DNA of 64,000 nucleotides from Odontesthes bonariensis (Eukaryota > Chordata > Actinopteri > Atheriniformes > Atherinopsidae). Location of the stretch: contig NC_134507.1 in NCBI RefSeq assembly GCF_027942865.1, positions 36,447,711 through 36,511,710 of the forward strand. Direction: 5' to 3'. Positions 21,290-32,216 of this stretch are shown here, piece by piece (within the stretch, counting starts at the first letter, position 1; each line of letters starts with the position of its first letter). A program made the translations under genes and the position numbers. The notes below the pieces were generated by a model, which made no database searches, was not told the DNA's origin, and saw nothing but the letters and a program-made list of their open reading frames with translations.

Positions 21290-22797
21290 GAGAATGTGCG
21301 AGCAGCTTAGAGGGAACATTGCTTACCTGCACAATCAAAGACGACGCATACCTTTCCAGGCTTGCGTGGATGAGTCACTGGGTGATGTGGGAGGTACCAG
21401 ATCTTGCTATCGCTGCGGTCAAGTGACGAAGCTGAGACCTCTTCTGCATAACCTTTGTCGATGGTCGACTCCATCGCCTCCACATACTTCTCATTCAGGT
21501 CTGCGTTCTTTCTTAGTCTGCGTTCCAGTAATCGTAGTCTGTGTTGCTAAGTTGATATTGTTTGGTAATCTCACTGTTTCATTTTTGAAAGGTATGTCTA
21601 AGCTATAGTGTAAGCCTTCTTTGGAGAATGAATTTTCCCACAGTTTAATTACTTTGTGGTCATTGATCGATAGATTGTTCTTGTGTGTGGGGTCATCAAG
21701 TTTCCAAAACCTTTCTACCTGAGTTTGCAGGCTATGATCGGACTTGAGGAAGTAGGCCCTGTTCTTCCTTCTTTCCTTGTAATCAATTGGTCCATTTATG
21801 GCCCAGCCAAGCACCGTTCTGGTAGCATATGGGTCATTATCTATATATTCTTCAGCTCTGAGAAGACGTGGTGCATCTTGTCCAATAACAAGGTGCACAT
21901 CTTTGGAGTTGACACTGGGAATAGGGATGTCCGCTAAGTGATCCCATCAGGTGTAGCTAGACGGATAAGTCCTATGTTTAACTTATTTAGTGTTCTCACA
22001 CCATTAAGTGTGTACATTCTGCCATCGTGCAGTGAGTCTATCTCCACACATCGAGTAAATATTCCTTCTTGACTGCCTCCTACTGTATCAAGGTCTAACC
22101 TGGCAGGCTTGCCCTTAACCTTGAGTTTCTTGGTGAGTTCTTCCGACTCTAAACTGGTGTTGGCTCCTGGATCGAGTAATGCATACGTGACAGAACTGAT
22201 GCTGCTAGCCTTGCTTCTAACCACAACAGGAACAATAGGTAAGCAAACCTTACCATTTCCAGCTCCAGCAAATCCACAAGTGACATTAGGTGATCTGGTA
22301 GGTTGTGTTTGTTGGGTAGTTTTACTGTCATCAGTGGCGTCCTGACTTGCTGTAGTATTCTGTTTGCTCGTGTGGTTAGGATGCGACCATTTGTTATGTT
22401 TCTGTCCGCAGCCATGCACATTACATACCCAATTGCGTGTGCAGACCTCAGCGTTGTGTCCCATCATGAATCAGTTTTGGCACAGGTTTTTCTCCTGAAC
22501 GAACACGAGTGGATCTGGCACAGTTAGTAAGCGGAAAGCTGGACACTGGTTCAAGAAGTGGCGCTCTAAGCACTTCAGACACTTTAGATTAACTGGTTGC
22601 TTGGTACGTGTAGACTTGTTCTCCTGAACAGCAGCTGCCTTAACACTTGTGGGGTAGTTTTGAAAGTTTTTGTTTGGTTTCTCCTGTTTCTTACAGCTAA
22701 CTAACCCACCAAAGACTGGATCAGACCTCTTTTCAGCCTCTGTCTCTACGAAGCTGACAACGTCGTCAAGTTTCGGAAGATGTTCTTCTTTTGTAAT
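21290..22797 (-). mobile_element. BEL/Pao LTR retrotransposon fossil, main part
   Basis: Two minus-strand frames are recognisable. One (22467-21934) has a Cys/His-rich gag-end region and then YALLDPGANTS, the aspartic-protease site of BEL/Pao elements. The other (21898-21491) has HLVIGQDAPRLL, typical of the region following the protease in this family. Reverse transcriptase, integrase and both LTRs are not seen here. The element is broken in several places and is old. Another gag piece lies at about 27540-27800, separated by the L2-like LINE. Confidence 0.7.
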
Positions 22798-22941
22798 TTA
22801 ATAATAATAATAATACATTTTATTTCGAGGCGCCTTTCAGGTCACCCAAGGTCACCTTACATTAAAATTTGAGAGCATTAAGAAAAATAATAAAAGCATA
22901 AAAACATGAGACAACATAAAACAGAAGTGCACACAGTCCAG

Positions 22942-24551
22942 TTATAAGGAGAATGCCAGTTTGAATAGGTGAGTTTTAAGTTGGGATTTGAATGATGTGA
23001 TGGAGTCTGACTGTCTTATGAGTGGAGGGAGGGAGTTCCAGAGCCTGGGTGCTGAGCAGCTGAAGGCTCGGTCACCCATGGTCTTGAGGCGTGACGTGGG
23101 GATGGTTAGCAGTCCAGCAGAGGTTGAGCGGAGGGTGCGGGAGGGAGTGTGTTGGTGAAGGAGGTCGCTGAGGTAGGTGGGGGCTAGGTTGTGGAGAGCT
23201 ATATAGGTGAGGAGAATATTTTTGTAGTGAATGCGGTATTGTACTGGGAGCCAGTGAAGTTGGATGAGAACAGGGGTGATGTGGTCTGAAGATTTGGTAC
23301 CGGTGATGATCCGGGCGGCTGAATTCTGGATGATTTGCAGTCTGTTAATGAGTTTGGTGGGGAGTCCAGTGAGCAGGGCATTGCAATAGTCAATGCGGGA
23401 TGTGACAAATGAATGAACCAGGATTTCAGTGCTGGATTGGGTTGGTGATGGGCGGAGTCTGGAGATGTTGCGGAGGTGGAAGAATGTGGTTCGAGTGATA
23501 TTTTGAATGTGGGGTGCAAATGAAAGGGTGCTGTCCAGAATAACGCCGAGGCTCTTGACTTGGGGTGAAAAGGGTACAGAAAATCCGTCAATGATGATGG
23601 ATGGAACTGGGTTGTGATGTGATTTGGTGAGGATGGATTTGGAGCCGATGAGCAGGGCCTCGGTTTTGTTGCTGTTAAGTTTAAGGAAGTTCCTGCTCAT
23701 CCAGCTCCGGATGTCTTCAAGAAAGATGATGAGGGAGGGGGGAGGGATGGCGGCGGTGGGTTTGGAAGAGATGTAGACCAACAGCGAAACAGTGAAAATG
23801 GACTCCATGGTGACGGAGGAGTGTGCCCAGGGGGAGAAGGTAGATGATGAACAGAAGTGGACCCAAGACTGACCCCTGGGGGACACCCAGTGAAACACCC
23901 GAACACCCAGACTTGTGGTTCCTTAGTTGCACGAATTGTTGGCGGTCAGTGAGGTATGATGTGAACCAGGAGAGTGCAGCACCAGTGATCCCAATGCCAG
24001 CCAGGCGGTCCAGGAGCAGAGGGTGGGAGATGGTGTCGAACGCTGCACTGAGGTCGAGGAGGATGAGAATGGTGAGTAGTCCAGAGTCAGCTGCACGGAG
24101 TAGGTCGTTGGTGATTTTGACCAGGGCTGTTTCAGTGCTGTGTTTTGGACGGAAGCCAGATTGGAACGGTTCGTGGAGGTTGTTTGTGTCGAGGTGGGAC
24201 TGTAGTTGTGCTGCAACCACCCTTTCAAGTGTCGTGGAGATGAAGGGGAGGTTGGAGATGGGCCGGTAGCGGTTGAGGACAGCTGGGTCAGCACCAGGTT
24301 TTTTCAGGATGGGTGTGATTGGCAGCCAGTTTGAGAGTGGGGGGTACAATACCAGTGGTGAGGGAGGAGTTAATTATGTTGGGGATCATGGGAGAAATGG
24401 AAAGCAGACAGGCTTTGACAAGCGAGGTGGGAAGAGGATCAAGCTGACAGGTGGTGGTTTTGGCTTTATTGATGTATTCCGAGATGGTGTGTTCTGATGC
24501 TGGGGTGAAGTCAGAGAGAGAGCTGATGAGAGGTTGTCCAGTGGTGATCAT
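22942..24551 (-). pseudogene. L2-like LINE reverse transcriptase (3' part of ORF2)
   Basis: The frame 24349-23717 carries [12 protein letters not shown], then RPISNLPFISTTLERVVAAQ, FQSGFRPKHSTETAL and LILLDLSAAFDTISH (RT motif A, with the catalytic Asp), followed by GVPQGSVLGPLLFIIY (motif B). The frame 23898-22942 carries LNSNKTEALLIGS, LGVILDSTLSF, IDYCNALLTGLP and LHWLPVQYRIHYK, the usual C-terminal blocks of the L2 group. The YADD region (motif C) falls at the overlap of the two frames and is damaged: the FADDTQLY-type box is not readable in one frame. This order is normal; the frame change near 23800 breaks the protein. Confidence 0.75.
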
Positions 24552-24604
24552 CCAGGGTGGATCTTTTGGGGAGGTGCAGGATGAGGCCAGTTGTTGGTGA
24601 CTAG

Positions 24605-25366
24605 TAGTGATGCTCCGATCGATCGGCCAATAATGCCCAAAAATAGCCTGATCGGCGATCGGAAAAATATGCCGATCAAAAAAACGATCACGTGACGTAA
24701 ATTAGGCTTCTAGCGACCACTTTCTAATGTGTTACGTGACGTGTGTACAGAACCGAACAGGCAAAACCTCTACAGTGCATCTCGACAACATGACCTCTCC
24801 TGTCTGGAATTTCTTCAAAGTGTGTCAGAAAGATGTGAAACTTACTGCGATCACGCTATCTGCGCTTCGGAGAGGCACGGTCGCGCTAGCTACACTTGAA
24901 AATCGAGTGCCCGTTTACATCACGTTGTACGGTAAAACGTGTGAGCGGTTTCATGGTGCATTCAAGTGCACCCCGTAAACTCAGAAATCTATATCGAAGT
25001 TGATTTTTCATTTGTTGGAATACATACACCTGTCATTACTTGGTTGTTTTTTTACTACATTCTTTTTAATGATTAAAACAAAATGATAGAACAAAATTAT
25101 TGAAGCATATTCAGAATCAAACTCATTTCTGCATAGTCAGATTTGAAAACTTCATTTAGAACCAAATCAAAATGTTCTCTGCCGACTCCACCAGATTCTT
25201 GTTCTACATGTCCCCAGTTTAATTTCTATAAATGGTGCACTCTCTGCTAGATGAAAGGCATGGAAATGTCCGATTCCTTCCGTGATCGGCAGTGATCGGC
25301 AATCGGGCAGATCATGATTTTGGTGATCGGTGATCAGTCCAAAAAATGCTGATCGGAGCATCACTA
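24605..25366. mobile_element. hAT, 762 bp, inserted in the L2-like LINE
   Basis: Termini TAGTGATGCTCCGATC and GATCGGAGCATCACTA are perfect inverted repeats, with further GATCGG motifs subterminally. Flanks are GTGACTAG (24597-24604) and GTGAATAG (25367-25374), an 8-bp duplication with one mismatch. A short frame (near 24790) reads MTSPVWNFFKVCQKDVKLTA, the BED-finger start of a hAT transposase, but the rest of the gene is missing. Non-autonomous derivative. Confidence 0.9.
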
Positions 25367-25497
25367 GTGAATAGTGTTGATTTTGGAGTTGAAGAAGTCC
25401 AAGAAGGCAGTACACTGATCGGTGGAGATGTCAGGAGGGAGGGTTTTAGGCGGTTGAAGCAAGCGGCTGACAGTTGAGAAGAGGACTCTGTTGTTTC

Positions 25498-26571
25498 CTA
25501 TACCAGTGTTGATGAGGTTGGAGTAGTATGAAGATTTGGCAGTGGTGAGGGCATCCTTGTAGTGATGGAGGTGGTCTGAGTACGCTCCAATCGACGGCCA
25601 GTGGCTTTGAGCTGGCGAAGCTCAGGGGTGAACCAGGGAGTAGTGTGGGTAAATGAGACTGAGCGTTTTTTCAGGGGGGCCAGGGTGGTGAGAGAAAAGG
25701 AGAGGCAGTTGTTATAGTGAGTCACCAGGTCAGCCGGGGAGGATTCTGGGTGAGGGCTGGGGTAGGAGCTGATCAGGGTGGAGAGATCTGTGGTGTCGAT
25801 GTGTTTGATGTTTCTGAAGAAGATGGTCCGTTGTTCTTTGGCTTTGTGTAGTTGGGTGTGAATGTCAAAAAGTACAGCTTTGTGGTCGGAAATGGGGAAA
25901 TCAGTGACATTAAGGTTAGTGGGGGTGATGTCAGTACAGCAGATTAAGTCCAGTATATGACCTTTGTTATGGGTTGGGAGGTTGACATGTTGTGTGATAC
26001 TAAGACAGTCCAGGAGTGATGTGAAGTCTTTAGCAAAGATACTAGATGGGTTGTCAATGTGGATATTGAAATCACCGAGGAGGATAACAGTGGGGGACAT
26101 TGCACATACAGATGTTAATAGTGATGAGAATTCAGTGAGGAAGACAGCAGAGGGTTTTGGTGGTCTGTAGATAGTCACAATGATAGTTGGTTTGGGGCCT
26201 GTGAGTTTTATAGCTAAACATTCAAAAGAGGAGTTATGGGGGATTGTGACAGCAGTGACTTTGATGTTATCACGGTGAAGGAAAGCGAGACCACCCCCCC
26301 TTCCAGTTGCACGGGCTTTACTAATAAAAGAAAAACCAGGCGGGACAGCGGCGTTGAGATGGGAGAAGTCATGTGGTTGTTGCCTGGTCTCAGTGAGGCA
26401 TAGAATATCCAGGTTGTGGTCAGCAATAAAGTCGGCGATCAACAGAGCCTTGTTACTGAGGGATCTGATATTAAACAGACAGAATTTCAGACAGGTGAGT
26501 GGTATGTAATTGGTTGCTTTGAGCAGCGGGGACAGTACACAGTGATTTTGGCGGAGGGCGGGGCTACTCAT
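25498..26571 (-). pseudogene. L2-like LINE apurinic-type endonuclease
   Basis: The 357-residue frame contains FCLFNIRSLSNKALLIADFI (start of the endonuclease), DILCLTETR with the metal-binding Glu, GGGLAFLHRD, TIIVTIYRPPKPS, VILLGDFNIHIDNPSS (the GDFN catalytic box) and FPISDHKAVLFDI (SDH box). All catalytic motifs are intact. It nicks target DNA to prime reverse transcription. The frame stops before the reverse transcriptase because of the hAT insertion and a frame break. Confidence 0.8.
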
Positions 26572-27539
26572 CGTGTACTCTGTGGCCGCCGTGGCAACGC
26601 GTACAGTGCTGGGAAGGGGACGGAGCCTAGTGGATCAGAAGGAGCGGATGTTTGTATTGCTGTTGTGTTGAGTGTAGTGAAAGTTCTGTCCAGAGCCTCG
26701 GTGGATGTATCTTGGTCGTTTGAGAATGTAGTGATGGGATACAAGCTGGGGTGGGGGGGTCCTTGAGAAGGTCCAGAGATGTAACACCTCCGCTGCCGAG
26801 TAACGGAGCGGCGGAGATGCGCTCGCGAGAGTCAAGCACAGCGCAATCCAGAGGAACAGATTAAAAATCCACATGGTTTGAGATCGGCAGCAACGTAATC
26901 CAACAGTGGATGGTGAAGCCACAGAGCCAGCGCAACGGAGGCAGATGAGTGGGGCGTGCTGGTTATAGCTTCGCTGGAAACGGGGGGCGGCGTTGGGGAT
27001 TATCAGCAGCAGGCTAGCCGGCCGGCAGGTGGACACCGTCGGTGTTACAGGGAGGCGGCGTCCCCCGCACTGACAGCAATCCACGGGAGCAGACGGGCTC
27101 CCAGGAGAGCCGGCAGGTTGGCAACGGACCGGCCCGAACCGGTGTGCTTCGAGGGGCACACCAGTACAGATTTATCCAGCCACAGAGTGCGGAGAGGAGC
27201 CACAGGAGTCCCATACAGGTGAGCCCTGTACTGATGTAGCTAGCTGCTGGCTAACGAGTGGCGAGGCAGTGGCAGCAAACAGGTAAAGACTGTTTGCTGC
27301 TGATTCGGTGTCACAGAGTGCTAGGTCCCGCACTCTGGACTTTCTCAAGCAAGCCAGTTCTAGTAGATGTGTTTAAAATCCAACGTTAAAACTAGACTTA
27401 AAAATAAAAATAGCGAATACAGCGGGGAGGCGCGGCAGCAGCTTGCCAGCGGTCCCTCCACCTGTCACTAATTAACTAGTTTAACTACTCTCAGTCAATG
27501 ATGGACAACAGCAGGAGAAAAAGACAGAGAGAGAGGGTG
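26572..27539 (-). other. 5' region of the L2-like LINE
   Basis: GC-rich sequence with CpGs. A 174-codon frame (27159-26635) has no known domain except a hydrophobic stretch (IFNLFLWIALCLTLASA). I read it as 5' UTR or an unrecognised leader of the LINE rather than as a host gene. The junction with the BEL/Pao gag sequence is near 27540. Confidence 0.4.
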
Positions 27540-27800
27540 AAGAAAAAGACACGTTTGTCAGCATGATTGTCATAGATCTTATTTAACCATTTGGCCCTGA
27601 GGTCTGATGGTAGCTTGCCAATGATCTCAACCAATGTGCGGTGACCACTGAGCTCTTCCTCACACTTCATGGCAGCAAGCGTATCCTCACAGCCTCTCAG
27701 TTGGTCTGCGAAGTCTCTGAGTTGCACATTGTCACTTATCTCCTTAAAGTTCAAAACCTTTCCAACCCAAGCTTGTGAGATGGAATGAGGATTTCTGAAT
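27540..27800 (-). mobile_element. BEL/Pao fossil, separated gag piece
   Basis: The minus-strand frame holds LRDFADQLRGCEDTLAAM and ELSGHRTLVEIIGKLPSDLR, matching the gag region of BEL/Pao elements. By family order it belongs upstream of the part at 21290-22797; the LINE now lies between. Broken, and no LTR was recognised on this side. Confidence 0.65.
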
Positions 27801-28188
27801 CTTGTTCTTCGTCACTAGAGGTTGGGGGAGGGACCTGAAAATTGTATCAGTTCGAATATTCCGACTTTAGACTCAGAATTTTGAAAACCTGCCAACGGCA
27901 GCTTTAATGCTAATCTGCCAAACAGCCCATGCAGAAAAAACACATTTCTCGATGGTTTACAACGTTCAAAATGAATTTGCCGCGTTGGGCAATGTATCAG
28001 AATGTAAGTCAAAGTATTGAGTTTCATGTCGTTGGTATGCTTCTTTTAATGACAGCAAAGAAGTTCCCGTTTTATCCTGTTTTTATTTTCTTAACGACAT
28101 CACTTCCGGTTTTTGTCAAGACCCAAATCGATGCGATCTAAACAAAATATACAACCTCCCGGGAGGAGTGAAAGGAGTGAACAGAACA
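27801..28188. other. No gene recognised
   Basis: Unique-looking intronic sequence without a convincing frame. Confidence 0.4.
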
Positions 28189-28556
28189 TTAAAGGGATAG
28201 TTTCCCTCTTTTGACATGAAGCTGAATGACATCCCATATTAGCAACATCATTTATGAACATTGACTTACCCCCCGCTGCGTCCTGTGAGCCGAGTTCCAG
28301 CCTCGTTTTGGAGTTGACGAAGTTAGTCCGGCTAGTTGGCTGGGGACACAAAAATAAAGCGTCTCGCTTCTCAAAACAATATGCGTTCAAAAGAGTAATA
28401 CATTTGCATCACAAAATTGTTGTCCAGGATAAAGTCAGACCTCACATCGCTTGGCGCTATTTTTGCCTCCAGGGGGTAAGTCAATGTTCATAAATGATGT
28501 TGCTAATATGGGATGTCATACAGCTTCATGTCAAAAGAGGCAAACTATCCCTTTAA
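28189..28556. mobile_element. 368-bp MITE with about 88-bp terminal inverted repeats, TTAA ends
   Basis: The left end TTAAAGGGATAGTTTCCCTC and the right end, read in reverse, agree for about 88 bases (including TTTTGACATGAAGCTG, ATGACATCCCATATTAGCAA and ATTGACTTACCCCC) with only a few differences. Ends in TTAA on both sides, the target of piggyBac and Kolobok elements. No frame. A second, altered copy is at 19630. Confidence 0.85.
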
Positions 28557-28689
28557 TATTAGTATCAAAGATTACCCCAAGGTACTTCAAGTGTTCAACC
28601 ACATCAAGTGTCTCTGCATCCACCATGACTGATGGTTGCTGTCCCTCTGTTGGCTGCCGGGAGTAAAACATACAGACTGTTTATTTTTT

Positions 28690-30290
28690 TATTCAAATGT
28701 AAACAGTTTTGGAGCCAATAGGACACTGGCACCATGGCTCCTGAGAGAATTGCAGCAGCTTTAAATAAAGAAATACAGCAGCTACAAAGCCACCCTGATC
28801 CAACAAGCTCTTTAAGTTTTCTAGGAAATAACAGGTAGCTGTCTCTGCTGAATGGAATTTCCTAAATCCAAACTGCATTGGATGAAGAGTGGCATGGCCA
28901 TTATTTCAGTGTTCAGTCAGTTCTGTGGTAACCCATTTCTCCGCTACTTTGGAAATTCTAGGTAAAATACTTATGGGTCGATAGATTTTGTCGGTCTTAA
29001 AGACGGGGGTGACCCAAGCAATCTTCCATGTCAATGGTACCGTTCCTTGTTTTATGGATAGATTTACAAGATGTGCAACTGGGTCAGCAAGAGCCTGTTT
29101 ATTGGTCTTTAAAAGGTCACTAGTAAGACCAAATGAATCTCTGGCCTTTTTAGAGATGAAATATGTGAGCATTTAAAGGGCTTCGCAAGTTCCTCAACTG
29201 AGCGAATGAAAAATCTATTGATAACTCACAGTTTTCCCCAGATTGTCAGTTAGCTCATCATTTACCTGGAGCTGTAGATCACTAAAATGGGGAGATAACT
29301 CATTTAGATTGTTCCATATTAGTTTTTAATTACCATTTGCCCCATTTATGGCCTCGATATAGAATCTGCTTTCACCTTACGGGTCATCCTTAAGACTTTA
29401 TCTCTATTTTTCATTTATTTTATAATTTCATTGTTCAACCAGAACAGATTATTTCTATGTTGCTTGGATTTACCTTTTTTTTGTGAAGTGTGTTATAATA
29501 TCATTGACTTTTTTAATAAAGTTATCTGAGCTAGCCTCAATGTCGTTATTTTCCAGAATATTAGACCTTCTAGATTTTGGATTTCCTCATTCAGGAATTG
29601 TTTCTGGCTTTTGGGTATGAAGTAGAACTGGTGACCTCTGGTGGATGCCATTAAATGCTTCCTCTTAATTTTCCATGAGCACAAGATAAAATTGGGATCT
29701 GACAGGCCAGATAATAGATTGAAAGTCTTAGAGATTCTTTCAGGATTATTAGTAAATATTAGATCAATTGTTGTATTTGACGTATTAGTTATTCTTGTCT
29801 GTCCTTTCATGATTTGTGTCAAATTGTATTCATCCATCAGCTGTTTAATTTTTTTCCTAAATTGATGTCCCAGTTGATATTAAAATCACCGAGTTGGATG
29901 ATTTCCTTTTTTGAGTTGCAGTGATTTAAGATTGTCTGAAGGTGATCATAAAATACATCCTTTGCTGAGGTGGATCTACTCGCAGTAAAATACATTGCAG
30001 AGCAGAGTGATGCATTTAGACCAATACACTCAGTGTTAATGTCTTTAGGCCACCTTATAAGTTCACGTTGAAACTTCTCTCTGACATAGATTAATACTCC
30101 CCCACCTCGCCCTGCTTCTCTAGCCTTTCTAAATACATTATATCCTGGAATGCTGGTAGCTGCTGTAGATGATGATGAATGTGTCAACCAACTTTCAGAT
30201 ATTCCAAGTATATCAATATTAGAGTCACTTAATAAATGTTCAATTTGCTCAGTTTGTGTTTTTCCTGGTTAAAAACAGCAAAGTGTTTCC
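28690..30290 (-). mobile_element. Rex1-like LINE, decayed
   Basis: Minus-strand pieces in order: endonuclease (30187-29837: GYNVFRKAREAGRGGGVLIY, then IIQLGDFNINWDINL), further endonuclease/linker (29837-29493: TTIDLIFTNNPERIS), RT start (29172-28906: YRPISILPRISKVAEKWVTT) and RT continuation (28878-28693: MQFGFRKFHSAETATCYFLE). These blocks fit the Rex1/CR1-type group of teleost LINEs. Both ends are missing and several frameshifts and stops separate the pieces. Clearly older than the Rex3 and Keno copies. Confidence 0.65.
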
Positions 30291-31090
30291 TGGTTTCATA
30301 TCCTCTCTCTGAGCTGCAGATCCAGATTTGCTAAGACTCAACATATGCTGCAGGCTGAATGATCTGCTGGAAGAAAATCAGTGGGTAGATTGTTGTGGTG
30401 GGATGTTTTCTGGCTCCCAGTCTGCAGATTTGAGAGGTTCAGGAGCTAATCTTCATTATTTGTGTTTAAAGTCTCTGGGTTACATGAATTGAACCTGGTG
30501 GTGGTAATATTCTGGGTCTTTAATGGTTAGATGACAGGTTTGTAGAGTTGTTTTAACAAAGAGAAACAAAGGTTGAGTTAAAACGGACTGTGTTTCCCTG
30601 GTGGCTGTTGATCTGAATGGCTGCAGACCTCTGAGTTGTAAGCTGGAACAGAAGGTTAGTGTAAAGAATGTCATGTAATACCACCACCGTTATTTGTATT
30701 CCTTTAAACCAGTGGTCATCAACCTTTTTCAGCCCAACCTCTACATGGTGTTTAAGTGAACAACTTGGACAAGACTCTGGTTCCTTCCATCATTTAGAAA
30801 TATTGTAGCTCAAGTTCCTTTTCAGAGTTTCATCATGACAAAAAGAATTAGTAAAAGAGCAAAAAGCAAGAGTTTACTGCTTAAAAAGCTGAACGTGTGC
30901 AGAACACATCAGAGCACAGTGCTGATAGCTGAGGGCACTTATAAACGCACCCTCAGCGTTCACGTTTGATCTGTGATATTGAGACCTGTGTGGCTCGGCC
31001 TGTCCAGGTCCAGTTAGAATATGTTGGTTAGCTTAGAACAAAATCTTTTTTGTGAACTTCAAAAGGATCTAAGTCTTCATCCTCTCTATC
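30291..31090. other. Intronic sequence, no gene recognised
   Basis: No family or frame recognised. Ends in the splice acceptor CTCTCTATCATTGCAG of the zinc-finger exon. Confidence 0.45.
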
Positions 31091-31097
31091 ATTGCAG

Positions 31098-32216
31098 AAA
31101 CATAGACCCCAAGAGGGATCCAGATGGCACTGCTGTAAGGACTGTGGGAAAGTTATCAAACGATCTCGTCTGAGGTATCATCAGAGGCTTCATACTGGAG
31201 AGAAGCCATACAGCTGTGACCAGTGTGGGGCAGCTTTCACTGAATTAGGTAGTCTAAAGACGCACCAACGTATTCACACAGGAGTGAAACCTTTCATCTG
31301 TGGTCAGTGTGGGGCAGCTTTCAATCAATTATCTAATCTAAAGAAACACCTACGTATTCACACAGGAGAGAAACCTTTCAGCTGTGGTCAGTGTGGGGCA
31401 ACTTTCACTGCATTAAGTAGTCTAAAGACACACCAACGTATTCACACAGGAGAGAAACCTTTCAGCTGTGGTCAGTGTGGGGCAGCTTTCACTACATTAT
31501 CTCATCTAAAGCGACATCAACGTATTCACTCAGGAGAGAAACCTTTCATCTGTGGTCAGTGTGGGGCAGCTTTCACTGAATTAGGTAGTCTAAAGACGCA
31601 CCAACGTATTCACACAGGAGAGAAACCTTTCATCTGTGGTCAGTGTGGGGCAGCTTTCAATCAATTATCTAATCTAAAGACACACCAATATATTCACTCA
31701 GGAGATAAACCTTTCATCTGTGGTCAGTGTGGGGCAGCTTTCACTGCATTATCTCATCTAAAGACACACCAACGTATTCACACAGGAGAGAAACCTTTCA
31801 GCTGTGATCAGTGTGGGGCAGCTTTCACTGCATTATCTCATCTAAAGACACACCAACGTATTCACTCAGGAGAGAAGCCATACAGCTGTGATCAGTGTGG
31901 GGCAGCTTTCAGTCAATTATCTCATCGAAAGAGACACCAACGTATTCACACAGGAGAGAAACCTTTCATCTGTGGTCAGTGTGGAGCAGCTTTCACTGTA
32001 TTATCTCATCTAAAGACACACCAACGTATTCACACAGGAGAGAAGCCTTACAGCTGTGGTCAGTGTGGCGCAGCTTTCACTGAATTATCTAGTTTAAAGA
32101 CGCACCAACGTATTCACACAGGGGAGAAACCTTTCATTTGTGGTCAGTGCGGGGCAGCTTTCACTGAATTATCTAACCTAAAGAAACACCAACGTAGTCA
32201 CACTGCAGAGAAATGA
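31098..32216 (+). CDS. C2H2 zinc-finger protein, terminal coding exon (13 fingers)
   Basis: The exon follows the acceptor ATCATTGCAG and is open to TGA at 32214-32216. It encodes 13 tandem fingers of the Kruppel type. The first is atypical (HCCKDCGKVIKRSRLRYHQR). The rest follow the pattern F/Y-x-C-x-Q-CGAAF-x(5)-L-x(2)-HQRIH, joined by TGEKP linkers (SGEKP, TGVKP and SGDKP in a few places). All zinc ligands are intact. Variation is concentrated at the base-contacting helix positions (ELGS, QLSN, ALSH, TLSH, VLSH), although many fingers share helices, so the array probably grew by recent tandem duplication. The product should be a nuclear DNA-binding protein. No KRAB-like or BTB domain is visible; the N-terminal part would be the Gln/Glu-rich exon at 19120. 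Target and role unknown. Confidence 0.85.
   Translation, partial: KHRPQEGSRWHCCKDCGKVIKRSRLRYHQRLHTGEKPYSCDQCGAAFTELGSLKTHQRIHTGVKPFICGQCGAAFNQLSNLKKHLRIHTGEKPFSCGQCGATFTALSSLKTHQRIHTGEKPFSCGQCGAAFTTLSHLKRHQRIHSGEKPFICGQCGAAFTELGSLKTHQRIHTGEKPFICGQCGAAFNQLSNLKTHQYIHSGDKPFICGQCGAAFTALSHLKTHQRIHTGEKPFSCDQCGAAFTALSHLKTHQRIHSGEKPYSCDQCGAAFSQLSHRKRHQRIHTGEKPFICGQCGAAFTVLSHLKTHQRIHTGEKPYSCGQCGAAFTELSSLKTHQRIHTGEKPFICGQCGAAFTELSNLKKHQRSHTAEK

Larger units (their letters stand above)
22798..27540 (-). mobile_element. L2-like LINE inserted in the BEL/Pao fossil
   Basis: The 3' end lies at the left, with a (TAA)n tail (22798-22815) and a short 3' UTR. Going upstream on the minus strand come the reverse transcriptase C-terminal part, the RT core, an interrupting hAT (24605-25366), the apurinic-type endonuclease, and a GC-rich 5' region. 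Gag sequence of the BEL/Pao element lies on both sides, which shows the insertion. The 5' boundary near 27540 is approximate and no clear target duplication was found. Apart from the hAT, one or two frameshifts separate the coding pieces, so the copy is young but inactive. Confidence 0.7.
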
